From positions 744,001 through 808,000 of the forward strand of contig OZ255627.1 of the NCBI GenBank assembly GCA_965276765.1: a stretch of 64,000 bases of DNA. Reading direction: 5' to 3'. Numbering within the stretch: the stretch's first letter is position 1; each line of letters begins with the position of its first letter. Source of the stretch: G965276765 sp965276765 (lineage in GTDB: Bacteria > Actinomycetota > Acidimicrobiia > Acidimicrobiales > Palsa-688). The translations under genes were made by a program, and so were the position numbers. Positions 1 to 8,420 of the stretch are shown here, in pieces. The notes under the pieces are model-generated. The model was not told the DNA's origin. It did no database searches and saw only the letters and a program-made list of their open reading frames with translations.

Positions 1-214
1 CCACGTCGGCGAACACATCGAGGCCGATCAGCCCATCCACTCCTTCTGCGGTCGTGGCGATCCCCATGCGCTTGGCTCGGGCCAGACCATCGGAGGCGGG
101 ATCGACGCCGACCATGGCCACGACCTCGATCACATCCGACGTTCGCTTGGACTTGATCAGCAAGTCGGTGCCGATGTTGCCGGAGCCGATCACGGCCGCC
201 TTCAAGGTGGGCAT
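1..214 (-). CDS. Acetaldehyde dehydrogenase (acylating), N-terminal part, cut by window edge
   Basis: Partial gene; 71 codons are visible. The protein starts MPTLKAAVIGSGNIGTDLL, a Rossmann GxGxxG motif at residues 10-15, then continues through VAMVGVDPASDGL. This is typical of the CoA-acylating acetaldehyde dehydrogenase that ends catechol meta-cleavage (acetaldehyde + CoA + NAD+ to acetyl-CoA). The catalytic Cys lies outside the window. Its ATG overlaps the TGA of the hydratase by one base, so it is translationally coupled and last of the visible operon. A 4-hydroxy-2-oxovalerate aldolase would be expected just beyond position 1, since the two enzymes normally form a channelling complex. 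Confidence 0.9.
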   Translation of the reverse strand, partial: MPTLKAAVIGSGNIGTDLLIKSKRTSDVIEVVAMVGVDPASDGLARAKRMGIATTAEGVDGLIGLDVFADV

Positions 215-1014
215 CAGGATTGCTCCTTGCTGAGCATGGTGGAGACGACCCCGAGGGCGCCGAGGTCGGCGAGCACGGCGTCGCCGGCGGCGATGGGGCG
301 CATCGGCCCGAGCGCTCCGGTCATCACGACGTCACCGGCCCGCAACGGGATCGCCCGGGCGCACAGGGCGTCGGCGAGCCAGCGGGCCGCCTGCAACGGG
401 TGACCGAGGCATGCCGAACCTTCCCCCGATGAGACCTCGAGACCGTTGACGGACATGCTCATGGTGACCGTGCGAAGGTCGACGGCGCGTAGCGGCACGG
501 GCCGGCCCCCTACGACGTACAGCCCGCAGCTGGCGTTGTCGGCGACGGTGTCGACCAGGCGGATGTCCCAGCCGGCGACGCGGCTGTCGACGACCTCGAT
601 GGCCGGGAGGGCAAACGCCACGGCGGCGATGATCTCGGCGAACCCGTGGGGCGCCCGGTCGAGGTCCCGGTCGATCACGAGGGCCACCTCGGCCTCGGCG
701 CGCGGCTGAAGGAGCCGGCCGGCAGGGATCTCTATGCCGTCGCCGTACTCCATGTCGGCGAAGAGCGTCCCGAAGTCGGGCCGGTCCACGCCGAGCTGGG
801 CCTGCACCGCCGGCGACGTCAGGCCGATCTTGCGACCGGTGACCCGTCGGCCGGCCTGCAGGTCGATGCCGGTGTTGTAGGCCTGGATGGCGTAGCCGGT
901 GTCGACGTCGTCGGGCGAGCCCACCAGGTCCCGGATCGGGGCGCAGGGCTCGCCGGTCTCGGCCGCCCGGCGCAGCAGGCCGGCCGCCTCCTCGACGACG
1001 GCCACGTCAGGCAC
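214..1014 (-). CDS. 2-keto-4-pentenoate hydratase (MhpD/XylJ type)
   Basis: About 266 residues from a GTG at 1014, chosen because it overlaps the tautomerase stop (1007-1009) and gives the family's usual length; an in-frame extension to 1074 would run inside the tautomerase gene. FAH-superfamily hydratase fold. Diagnostic stretches include GRKIGLTSPAVQAQLGV, the acidic metal site PRAEAEVALVID and LPAIEVVDSRV. It adds water to 2-hydroxypenta-2,4-dienoate to give 4-hydroxy-2-oxovalerate. It is a paralogue of the decarboxylase at 1251-2027, and the two normally form a complex so that the unstable dienol is passed on. Confidence 0.92.
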   Translation of the reverse strand: MPDVAVVEEAAGLLRRAAETGEPCAPIRDLVGSPDDVDTGYAIQAYNTGIDLQAGRRVTGRKIGLTSPAVQAQLGVDRPDFGTLFADMEYGDGIEIPAGRLLQPRAEAEVALVIDRDLDRAPHGFAEIIAAVAFALPAIEVVDSRVAGWDIRLVDTVADNASCGLYVVGGRPVPLRAVDLRTVTMSMSVNGLEVSSGEGSACLGHPLQAARWLADALCARAIPLRAGDVVMTGALGPMRPIAAGDAVLADLGALGVVSTMLSKEQS

Positions 1015-1237
1015 CGGCCGACCCGTTCCCGGCTTCGACCGCCAGCCTGGCCTGCTTGTCCGAGAGGAGCTCACCGCCGGCCATGTAGTCGCCGGCGGGG
1101 AACTCGTCGATCCATACGCGCACCGAAGGCCGCGGCGCCCCGACGTGGGTGACCATGGCCTCGGTGATCGCCTCCATCAAGGCCCGTTTCTGCTCCGGCG
1201 AGCGGCCCGCAGCCATGTGGACGTTGACGAGCGGCAC
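1007..1237 (-). CDS. 4-oxalocrotonate tautomerase
   Basis: 76 residues, starting MPLVNVHMAAGRSPEQK. Removal of Met exposes Pro as the catalytic N-terminal base. An Arg near residue 12-13 and the PSVRVWIDEF segment match the substrate-binding arginine region of the family (usual length 60-75). It isomerises 2-hydroxymuconate to 2-oxo-3-hexenedioate for the decarboxylase encoded just upstream. Its stop overlaps the GTG of the hydratase. The tautomerase plus decarboxylase pair shows that the operon runs the dehydrogenative (oxalocrotonate) branch of meta-cleavage. Confidence 0.92.
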   Translation of the reverse strand: MPLVNVHMAAGRSPEQKRALMEAITEAMVTHVGAPRPSVRVWIDEFPAGDYMAGGELLSDKQARLAVEAGNGSAGA

Positions 1238-1250
1238 GTTTTCGACCTCC

Positions 1251-2027
1251 TCAGGTACCGGTCACGGCGACCGTACCGAAGTGACCGTAACGCGCCGTCG
1301 CCTCGGTGCCGACGGCGAGAGGGCGGGCGTCGGTGGGGGCGCCGGCGAGGACCGTCCAGCCGGCTTCCAGCTTGCGCCCGTAGCGGTGCAGGTGGGCAAC
1401 GAGCCGGGCCACGCAAACCGCCGGGTCGCCGAGCAGGTCGGCGCCGGTGGCCGTGCCCGTCACGGACCCATCGACGGCAAAGGCACACTCCTCGGTGACC
1501 AGGTCGACGTGGCGCGGCGCCGCCCTCGTCCGGCCCAGCCGCACTCTGGCCGCCGAGGTGTTGTCGGCGATGACATCGGCGAAGGTGAAGGCAAAGGCCT
1601 CGTAGCGCGAGTCGATGATCTCGATGCCGCCGAGCACCGAGTCGGTGGCGTCGAGGACGTCGCCGGCGGTCACGTCGGGTCCGGCCAGCTCCTCGCCCAT
1701 GATGAACACGATCTCGGGCTCGGCGCGCGGGTGGATCAGCTCGCCGATGGGCACGGCGTCGCCAGCCAGCACCGACCGGTCGGTCAGCCAGCCGTAGACG
1801 GGCTCGTCAACGCCCATCTGCTGCTGTTTGGCGACCGACGTGAGCCCCAGCTTGGCCCCGACGATGCGTTCGCCTCGCGTCACCCGGAGGTCGAGCAGGG
1901 CGGCCTGCACGGTATAGGCCTGCTCGGCGGTGACGGCGCCCACCTGGCCCGAGATCGACGCCACCTCGACCCTTCGGTCGGCCGCGTCGAGCAGGTAGCC
2001 GGCCCAGTGGTCGACGTCGAAGCCCAT
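1251..2027 (-). CDS. 4-oxalocrotonate (2-oxo-3-hexenedioate) decarboxylase
   Basis: 258 residues from ATG 2027, whose A overlaps the last base of the Rieske gene stop; longer in-frame starts lie inside that gene. It begins MGFDVDHWAGYLLDAAD, then RIVGAKLGLTSVAKQQQMGV and HPRAEPEIVFIMG (the acidic metal ligands). This matches the XylI/DmpH decarboxylase subgroup of the same fold as the hydratase. It converts 2-oxo-3-hexenedioate to 2-hydroxypenta-2,4-dienoate plus CO2. The sister hydratase at 214-1014 is about equally long, and assignment between the two rests on motif resemblance and on the neighbouring tautomerase. Confidence 0.88.
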   Translation of the reverse strand: MGFDVDHWAGYLLDAADRRVEVASISGQVGAVTAEQAYTVQAALLDLRVTRGERIVGAKLGLTSVAKQQQMGVDEPVYGWLTDRSVLAGDAVPIGELIHPRAEPEIVFIMGEELAGPDVTAGDVLDATDSVLGGIEIIDSRYEAFAFTFADVIADNTSAARVRLGRTRAAPRHVDLVTEECAFAVDGSVTGTATGADLLGDPAVCVARLVAHLHRYGRKLEAGWTVLAGAPTDARPLAVGTEATARYGHFGTVAVTGT

Positions 2028-3289
2028 CAGAGGCCCGACGGGGTCAGCTCGGCGCGCGCCGCGGCCGCGTCGACGTGGAGCTTTTTGAGGGCGTCGGCCT
2101 GCGGGCTGTAGCGCATCGACCCTCTTTCGATCCACTGCACGGCAAACTCGGCGCCCCGCCCGAACTTGGACCGCTCGAGGGGCAGCTTGATGCTCTCGTG
2201 GGGCTCACGCATGACGGCGACGGGGTCGCGGCCTTCGGCCACGGCGTCCATCGACTCCCTGAACATCCGGCGCAGGGTCACGACACCCACGTCGCTTTTG
2301 GTGATGTGCTCGACGGTGCGGTCGGCGATGGCACCCTGGGTCACCCAGGCCATGACGTCCTGACCCTCGATGTAGTCGACGATGTGGTTGCCTTCGGCGT
2401 CGATCCAGTCGTAGGTGTAGTCGACGACCGGCGGGCTCGCAGGGAGCTCGCCGCCCTCGGGGGCGTTGACCGTGTAGAAGAGCATCCACGTGTGGGTGTC
2501 GTCGACGGGCACCCGGATTTGCATCTGGTAGATGCCGTTGCCACCCACCCACATCTTGTAGGGGAACACCAGCGGATGGCCGATGCGCCAGTCGTCACTG
2601 TTCTCGTCCTGACCGACAAGGAGCCGACGCTTGATGATTCCGTGGTCGAGGACATCAAAGGCGATCTTCTCGTGCTTGTTGCGAAACGAGCTCGGCATCT
2701 CGAAGCCACGGTGACGGGCGATAAATTCGAAGTACCGGCCGTGGAGGGCCTCGACGTGGTACGGGTCGACGGCGTTCTCCATGATCTGCATCCAGTTGCA
2801 CGGCAGCATCGAGTGCCCGATGTCGCGGATCCCGTCCATCACGTAGGCCTCGTAGCGGGGCAGCTCGGGGGCCGGGTCGGGACCGACGTAGGCCCAGATC
2901 ATGCCGCCGAGCTCCTGCGCCCGCCCGGCCTTGACGCAGGACCTGGCCCGAAACGCCGGTGACGATTCCGGTTCGGCCAGGATCTCGACGCACTGACCGG
3001 TGGTATCAAACTTCCACCCGTGGTAGCCGCAGCGCAGGCCGTCGTCCTCGACGATCCCGTAGACGAGCGATGCCCCCCGGTGCGGGCAGCGCTCGGCGAC
3101 GATCCCGTAGTCGCCGCTATCGGTCTTGAACACGGCCCAGTCCTCGCCCAAGAGCCTGGCCTTCTTGACCGGGAACTCGGCGAGCTCGCGCGAGAACGCC
3201 ACCGGGTACCAGTAGTAGCGGAGCAGCTCGCCCATGGGCGTGCCGGGCCCGACGCTCGTCAGCTCCTCGTTTTGTTCTTTGGTCAGCAC
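2027..3289 (-). CDS. Rieske non-heme iron oxygenase, large subunit (phthalate dioxygenase-like)
   Basis: 420 residues. The Rieske [2Fe-2S] site is C68-x-H70 (ERCPHRGA) and C87-x-x-H90 (CGYHGWKF). The mononuclear iron site is ENAVDPYHVEALHGR, giving D175, H178 and H183. Length and the MLTKEQNEEL start fit the phthalate 4,5-dioxygenase / aryl-ether demethylase branch. It should hydroxylate or demethylate an aromatic ring with O2 and electrons from a reductase. No reductase or ferredoxin gene is present anywhere in the window, so electrons must come from elsewhere. It sits between the dikinase genes and the lower pathway, so its substrate may be an aryl phosphate or the free phenol (inference). 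Confidence 0.9.
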   Translation of the reverse strand: MLTKEQNEELTSVGPGTPMGELLRYYWYPVAFSRELAEFPVKKARLLGEDWAVFKTDSGDYGIVAERCPHRGASLVYGIVEDDGLRCGYHGWKFDTTGQCVEILAEPESSPAFRARSCVKAGRAQELGGMIWAYVGPDPAPELPRYEAYVMDGIRDIGHSMLPCNWMQIMENAVDPYHVEALHGRYFEFIARHRGFEMPSSFRNKHEKIAFDVLDHGIIKRRLLVGQDENSDDWRIGHPLVFPYKMWVGGNGIYQMQIRVPVDDTHTWMLFYTVNAPEGGELPASPPVVDYTYDWIDAEGNHIVDYIEGQDVMAWVTQGAIADRTVEHITKSDVGVVTLRRMFRESMDAVAEGRDPVAVMREPHESIKLPLERSKFGRGAEFAVQWIERGSMRYSPQADALKKLHVDAAAARAELTPSGL

Positions 3290-3305
3290 GTGCGATCCCT
3301 CCGGT

Positions 3306-5123
3306 TCACTCTGTTGCGTCGAGGAACGTGATGCTCCCCGACGATCCGTCGACTCGGATCATCTGTCCGGTCTTGATCCGTGATGTCCCGAATCCGGTGC
3401 CGGTCACGGCCGGCACGCCGTACTCGCGACAGACGATGGCGGCGTGGCTCATCATGCCGCCGATGTCGGTGACGCAGGCCTTGATGCGGGGAAAGACCGG
3501 TACCCAGCTCGGCGCCGTGATCGGAGCCACGAGGATGTCGCCATCCTCGACCTGGTCGATGTCGTCGGCGTCGAAAACAATCCTCGCCCTGCCCTCGGCC
3601 ACCCCGGGCGATGCGGCCATGCCCGCCAGCTCGGAACCCTCGTCGTCGCTACCGAGCCAGGCGCTGACCGAGTCGTTGGTGATGCCCCAGAGCATGATGG
3701 TGAACGGCTCGGTCACGACCTCGGGCGGCTCGCCCAGGGCCTTGGGCGGGAGCCAGTCCTTCATCTTGGCGACGATCTGGCGCCGGCGGGTGATCCGATC
3801 GGGCCAGTAGGTCGATGCCGCGTTGGGGGCGTTGACGGCCCACGCCATGTAGACGTCCCAGAGGACCTCGTCGATCTCGTCGCGGCGGAAGTAGAAGACG
3901 TCCTCGGGGTCGACGACGGCGTTCTCCTTGTGGAGGGTGACACCGAGCTCGCGCAGCTTGCGCCACACCATCGACATGGTCCAGTGCTCGATGTAGAAAT
4001 TGTGGTTCTCGACGTAGGGGAACACGACCCGGGCGAGGCCAAGCTTGGCCTGGAACGCCTCTCGGTCCTCGTCGGTCGACAGGAGGTCGGCGTACTCTTC
4101 CACGACCCGGTCGCGCTCGGCCCTGATGGCCTCGATCGGCCTGGTGATGTCGACACCGGCGCGGATCTTGGCGATGTAGTCCTTGATGAAGGCGTACGGG
4201 ATCTCCGGGTAATCGGCCCAGGTCTTGTCGTAATAGTAAAAGCCGGTGCCGCTGGAGAAGTTGAACCACGGTTCGGCCACCTCGTCCCAGTACGCCTGCC
4301 AGGCTTTGCCCGCCTCGGTTTCGAGGCCGGCCCTGACCTTGGCCGGATCGCTGCTGTCGAACACGTCGGCGATCCCCAGCTCGACGGCCTTGCCGGCGAG
4401 GATCTTGAGCTCCTCGTTGGGACGAAAGAGGTCGACCTCGACGCCGGCGACCATCTTGGCGATGCCGAGATCGGGGATGGAGGGGAAGGCCTGCTTGCAG
4501 AACCCGAAGAAGTCCAGGTAGGCGGCGTAGCCGAGGTTGAGGAACTCGAAGTGGTACTGCCACACCTTCAGGCACAGGTCCTTGAAGCGGTGGTACTCGG
4601 ACTGGAGCCGGTAGCCGCTGCCCGTCCCGACGCCTCCGGTGATGACCTCGATGTCCTCCATCTCGGGCAGGGGGCTGAAGTCGACGGCGACGATCTCGTC
4701 GATATTGGCCTTGACCTTGCCCAGCCAGTTGTCGTAGAGCTGATCCCAGTTGGCGAAGTAGTGGCCGGCTCGCTCCATGAACTCGGGGACCCGCGCCTCG
4801 ACCTTGGCCGGATCGTCCACGCCGACCGGGGAGAAGAACGCGTAGCCGTAGAGCACCCGGAAGTCGATGCCGTCGGCGGGCGGGATCCGGTAATGCCGGC
4901 TGTTGAACTGGCTGAGCGAGGCGATCGCCATCTCCATGAAGGTGGAATCCCACGGGGTCATGGCCCGGCCCCAGTGCATGGAGTCCCAGAACCAAAAGCG
5001 GTTCTCCTCGTAGTCCCTTCGCCCCTCGCTGAACTGCACGCTGTAGGGATAGAGCTCTTCCCACCCGTCGATGCCGTCCGGCCCCTCGAGCTCGAATGGG
5101 TTCGGGAATCGTGACGATGCCAT
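3306..5123 (-). CDS. Phenylphosphate synthase-like catalytic subunit (PpsA-like, phosphohistidine domain)
   Basis: 605 residues, about 68 kDa. Most of the protein is the central PEP-synthase-like region without the ATP-grasp domain. The C-terminus carries the swivelling phosphohistidine domain with GGMMSHAAIVCREYGVPAV, putting the phosphoryl-carrying His near residue 560. In anaerobic phenol degraders the 70-kDa subunit of phenylphosphate synthase has this layout and transfers phosphate from that His to phenol. The ATP-binding partner is the next gene upstream (5163-6326). A strong purine-rich site (GAGGGGGACAAAG) precedes the ATG. The substrate is unproven; alkylphenols or methoxyphenols are possible. 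No phenylphosphate carboxylase (UbiD-like) gene is present. Confidence 0.8.
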   Translation of the reverse strand: MASSRFPNPFELEGPDGIDGWEELYPYSVQFSEGRRDYEENRFWFWDSMHWGRAMTPWDSTFMEMAIASLSQFNSRHYRIPPADGIDFRVLYGYAFFSPVGVDDPAKVEARVPEFMERAGHYFANWDQLYDNWLGKVKANIDEIVAVDFSPLPEMEDIEVITGGVGTGSGYRLQSEYHRFKDLCLKVWQYHFEFLNLGYAAYLDFFGFCKQAFPSIPDLGIAKMVAGVEVDLFRPNEELKILAGKAVELGIADVFDSSDPAKVRAGLETEAGKAWQAYWDEVAEPWFNFSSGTGFYYYDKTWADYPEIPYAFIKDYIAKIRAGVDITRPIEAIRAERDRVVEEYADLLSTDEDREAFQAKLGLARVVFPYVENHNFYIEHWTMSMVWRKLRELGVTLHKENAVVDPEDVFYFRRDEIDEVLWDVYMAWAVNAPNAASTYWPDRITRRRQIVAKMKDWLPPKALGEPPEVVTEPFTIMLWGITNDSVSAWLGSDDEGSELAGMAASPGVAEGRARIVFDADDIDQVEDGDILVAPITAPSWVPVFPRIKACVTDIGGMMSHAAIVCREYGVPAVTGTGFGTSRIKTGQMIRVDGSSGSITFLDATE

Positions 5124-5162
5124 TTCTTTGTCCCCCTCTTGTCGTTTCTCTCAGGGGCCGGC

Positions 5163-6326
5163 TCAGCCGGCCTGTGTCTTGTGGATGGGCGATAGGAGGG
5201 TGGAGACGATCGAGGCCACGCCCGTGGCGGACGACCCGGCGATCGGCACGACCGGCTTGCGTGACCACACCGTCTCCGGCCGGCTCTGCAACATGACGAC
5301 CCCGTCGTCGGCCGGGAGGTGACGGTCGATGGCCCACTCGACGTCCTGCGGGCAGCCATAGTGCTTCTCCGCCCGCCGGGCCAGGCGGGCCACGGCTCGC
5401 AGCTCGTCGTCGCTCAGACAGGCGACCCCCTGGCGCTCCTCGTCCACTTCGACCTTCTTTACCGCTCCGTCGCGCAGGCAATACTCGACGGACTTGACCG
5501 AGACCCGCCGTGAGACGATCTCGCTGAGGACCTTGTCCACCAGGTAGCTGTCGGGCGTGACCTCGCCTGACACCACCGCCTCGCCGAGGCCCCACGATGC
5601 ATCGATGGCAACCTGCGAACGGTCGCCGTTGCTCGGGTTGAGCGTGAAGGCGACCCCGGCGACACGTGCGTCGACCATCTTCTGGACCCCGACCGACATG
5701 GCCACCGCGTCGTGGGCGAACCCCTTGGAGTGGCGGTAGGCGATGGCCCGGTCCGTGAAGAGGGAAGACCAGCACCTGCGCATGTGCTCCACGACGGCGT
5801 CGGCGCCGGTGACCCAGAGGTAGGTGTCCTGCTGACCGGCGAAGGACGCGTCCGGGAGATCTTCTGCGGTCGCAGACGAACGCACCGCCACCGGCACGTC
5901 CACCAGTTCGCAGTGCCGGCCGAGCGCCTCGTAGGCATCGACCACGCTGCGGCGCACGTCATCGGGGACGGGCGCGACCTCGATGAGGGCCCGGACCTCG
6001 GATGCCACCTTGCGGGTAGCGACACCCGCTTCGTGGTCGATCGACCCGAGCAGCTCGTTGACCCCACGACGCAGGTCGGCGTCGTCCCAGATACACCCGT
6101 ACGCGGTTGTAGAGATCGCGAACCCGGGCGGCACCGGCAGCCCGGCGCGCAGCATCTGCCCCAGGCTGGCGTTCTTGCCCCCGACGAGGACGTTCTCCTC
6201 ATCGCAGTAGCGGTCGAACCAGACAACGTGATCGGTCACGGCGTTGCTCACCTTCCTCGACTCAGACGAACGAACCGGCGCCGGCATGGCATCGGCCCAA
6301 TCGACAACAGGACAGGATCGGCACAC
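5163..6326 (-). CDS. Phenylphosphate synthase-like ATP-binding subunit (PpsB-like, PEP synthase N-domain)
   Basis: Up to 387 residues. The pyruvate-phosphate-dikinase ATP-grasp domain is clear: GGKNASLGQMLRAGLPVPPG, VAVRSSATAEDLPDASFAGQ, and near the C-terminus VVMLQSRPET. It lacks the phosphohistidine and PEP-binding domains, so it can only work with the separate subunit at 3306-5123, as in two-protein phenylphosphate synthase (ATP + phenol + H2O to phenylphosphate + AMP + Pi). Start choice: GTG 6326 follows GGAGGGGGGACAAAAG, nearly the same leader as the partner gene. GTG 6251 would remove a non-conserved N-terminal tail and is a fair alternative. The third, regulatory CBS-domain subunit known from Thauera is not seen. 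Confidence 0.8.
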   Translation of the reverse strand: MCRSCPVVDWADAMPAPVRSSESRKVSNAVTDHVVWFDRYCDEENVLVGGKNASLGQMLRAGLPVPPGFAISTTAYGCIWDDADLRRGVNELLGSIDHEAGVATRKVASEVRALIEVAPVPDDVRRSVVDAYEALGRHCELVDVPVAVRSSATAEDLPDASFAGQQDTYLWVTGADAVVEHMRRCWSSLFTDRAIAYRHSKGFAHDAVAMSVGVQKMVDARVAGVAFTLNPSNGDRSQVAIDASWGLGEAVVSGEVTPDSYLVDKVLSEIVSRRVSVKSVEYCLRDGAVKKVEVDEERQGVACLSDDELRAVARLARRAEKHYGCPQDVEWAIDRHLPADDGVVMLQSRPETVWSRKPVVPIAGSSATGVASIVSTLLSPIHKTQAG

Positions 6327-6348
6327 CTTTTGTCCCCCCTCCCCCGCA

Positions 6349-7461
6349 TCAGACTCCCCGTCTCCCCCAACGATCCTGCTCCCAGTGCGGCAGCTCGTCG
6401 AGCATCGGCACCTTCATCTCCTGCACCCGATTTCGGTATGAGACCTGAGCGTCGGTGTCGCGCTCGGTCCTGCCCTCGTACAACCTGGCCCGCACATGCT
6501 CGGCGTTGTAGGGCTCCCCCGGGTCGTAGCCGAAGGCGGCCACGGCGAAGGCTCGGATCGGCCCCGAGTGGGTCGCAATCATCAGCCGGGCGCCGGGAAA
6601 CTCCCCGGAGAGGGCCAGGATCCCCATCCAGAACCGCCGTACGCACAGCGACGGCGGCTCGAAATGCAACAGCGGCGTCGTCAGCCAGTGCTGGATCGGG
6701 TCGGCGCCACCCTGCTGCGTGCGCCAGAACCTGTCCATCTCCACCAGCCAGAGCGGGCGGTCGCCGGCCGCGGTGCGCTCGATGCCCTCGAGCATGGCGT
6801 AATAGCGGCGGAAGGCGGCGGTGACGTCGCTCAGCCCATCGGGCGAGGAGAACTGGAAGTTGCGAAAGGCGTCGACCGGCTCCGGCTCGTGGATCTTGAC
6901 GTCCTTGTCGAACATGACGAGGCCGTCGGCCAGGCCCCTGTGGATCTGCTCGGCGGTCTCACGCGCCCGGTTGGTGGCGGCATGGCGCAAGACGATCGTC
7001 TCGCCGGTGCGCACCCGTTTGGCCAGGGTATGGCCGTAGGTGTGGGCCTGCCACACGCCCTGGGGCGTGAGGCCAGAGTCCGTCGAGTACCCCTGCGTCT
7101 CGCCGTGGCGGATCAGGTAGACGTCGTTGACGATGCTGCGCCGGGCCTCCGCCGGTGCCGAGATCTCCTTGTTGCGGTTGTCCTCGGTGAGAGCCTGCTG
7201 CACCTCGAGGCTGCTCCGCTGCCACAACGGCATCTCCGGGGCGGCGCCGGGCCCGCGGGCGCGGCGCGCCCGGAAGCGGCGGAGGTACATCGGCTCGCCG
7301 TCATCATCGGGAGAACCACCGTCAGGAAAACGATCGTCCACCGGCTCGGGCCGTTCGCTGCGAGCCTGGCGCTCCGCCTCCCTGGCCCGGTGGCGGGCCA
7401 AATACAAGGGCGCGTCGACCCGATCCGACGGCGGCTGGGCCGGACGGTCGCTCCCGGTCAC
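6349..7461 (-). CDS. Histidine phosphatase superfamily protein
   Basis: 370 residues from GTG 7461, which overlaps the TGA of the dioxygenase gene (GTGA). The first ~112 residues are Arg/Pro-rich and without recognisable fold; an internal start (for example the Met codons near residues 58 or 77) is possible. The catalytic core begins VYLIRHGETQGY (phosphorylated His about residue 119), continues ATNRARETAEQI, and ends with the second catalytic His in ATHSGPIRAFAV. The family hydrolyses phosphate esters via phosphohistidine. Being locked between the dikinase and ring-cleavage genes, it is the best candidate to remove the phosphate from an aryl phosphate intermediate (inference). Confidence 0.85.
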   Translation of the reverse strand: MTGSDRPAQPPSDRVDAPLYLARHRAREAERQARSERPEPVDDRFPDGGSPDDDGEPMYLRRFRARRARGPGAAPEMPLWQRSSLEVQQALTEDNRNKEISAPAEARRSIVNDVYLIRHGETQGYSTDSGLTPQGVWQAHTYGHTLAKRVRTGETIVLRHAATNRARETAEQIHRGLADGLVMFDKDVKIHEPEPVDAFRNFQFSSPDGLSDVTAAFRRYYAMLEGIERTAAGDRPLWLVEMDRFWRTQQGGADPIQHWLTTPLLHFEPPSLCVRRFWMGILALSGEFPGARLMIATHSGPIRAFAVAAFGYDPGEPYNAEHVRARLYEGRTERDTDAQVSYRNRVQEMKVPMLDELPHWEQDRWGRRGV

Positions 7462-8420
7462 GAGTGCACCGTCATGAAGTTCTGGTCGACCTGGCCCCGG
7501 TAGTAGAAGATGGCCCGGCCCATCTCCGCCTCCGTCCACGTCGTCGCCTCGTCGTCGGGGTCGAACTGATAGCCGCCGGTGAAGACCTCGTTGCGGTTGC
7601 CGGCCGGGTCGAAGAAGTACAGCCCACAGCCCCGGGTGGCGCCGTGGCGGGTCGGCCCCGCGTCGATCCTGACGCCGTGGTAGGCGCAGGTGTCGGCAGC
7701 ATGACGGAGGTCGTTCCATTCGTCGACCCAATAGGCGATGTGGTGGAAGCCACCGTCGGGGCCGGTGATGAAGGCGATGTCGTGGGGGGTGTGAGTGCGC
7801 TCGAGGAAGGTGGCGAGCTGGTAGCCGTCGTCGGCCACGATCTGCTCGACGAGGCGAAACTCGAGGACGTCGCGGAAGAAGCTCGTCACGCCGTCCACGT
7901 CCTCACACATGAGGAAGATGTGGTCGATGCGCGGCGGATGCATGCCGGGAAGGTCGTTGGGAACCGGCGGTGGATTGACGAGCGGCAGCGAGTTGCCGAC
8001 CTGCCCTTGGGCGTACTCGAGGTCGACGGTGTGGCCGCTCGGCGAGCGAAACCTGGCGACCTGGCCGCTGCCGGGGCCAAGCTCGCCGACGTCGTAGCGC
8101 CGCACCGCGACGCCGGCCCCTTCGACCCGCCCGGCCAGGCGGTCGAGCTCCGCCGCCTCGCTGACCTTGAACGCAACGGATTCCAGGCCGTAGCTGGGGG
8201 CCGAGCGCAGGATGAGGCTGTGATGCTGGTGCTCGTCCCAGGCCTTGAGATACACGCGGTCCCCGGCGCGTTCGGTCTCGGACAGGCCGACCACCTCGGT
8301 GTAGTACGCGACGGCCAGCTCGAGATCGGGGACGCGGATCTCGGCGTGGGAGAGACGCAGGATCCCGGCGCTCCCGAGAACCGAATGGGCCGGCAGCGCC
8401 GCCACCGGGAGGTCCGTCAT
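7458..8420 (-). CDS. Extradiol ring-cleavage dioxygenase (catechol 2,3-dioxygenase, VOC type) 1
   Basis: 320 residues with two VOC modules. Expected iron ligands are H167 (PPRIDHIFL), H226/227 (GFHHIAYWV) and E278 (GNRNEVFTGG). The extradiol signature runs from RHGATRGCGLYFFDPAGNRNE. It cleaves a catechol next to the diol to a 2-hydroxymuconic semialdehyde, the entry to the lower pathway encoded downstream. Its first four bases overlap the end of paralogue 2 (ATGA), and its end overlaps the phosphatase start, so all three are co-translated. It differs from the paralogue in an N-terminal extension of about 18 residues. Confidence 0.92.
   Translation of the reverse strand: MTDLPVAALPAHSVLGSAGILRLSHAEIRVPDLELAVAYYTEVVGLSETERAGDRVYLKAWDEHQHHSLILRSAPSYGLESVAFKVSEAAELDRLAGRVEGAGVAVRRYDVGELGPGSGQVARFRSPSGHTVDLEYAQGQVGNSLPLVNPPPVPNDLPGMHPPRIDHIFLMCEDVDGVTSFFRDVLEFRLVEQIVADDGYQLATFLERTHTPHDIAFITGPDGGFHHIAYWVDEWNDLRHAADTCAYHGVRIDAGPTRHGATRGCGLYFFDPAGNRNEVFTGGYQFDPDDEATTWTEAEMGRAIFYYRGQVDQNFMTVHS

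Noticed and set aside
3444..5114. Long open frame on the plus strand opposite the PpsA-like gene (over 550 codons), and similar long antisense frames elsewhere
   Set aside because: High GC at third positions keeps antisense frames open; the translation is rich in repetitive Asp/Val/Leu/Gly without any family motif, while the minus strand shows a clear conserved protein.
5163..6326. Rifampicin phosphotransferase or classical PEP synthase as identity of the dikinase
   Set aside because: Those are single chains holding the ATP-grasp and phosphohistidine domains together. Here the two domains are separate adjacent genes of the sizes known for phenylphosphate synthase.
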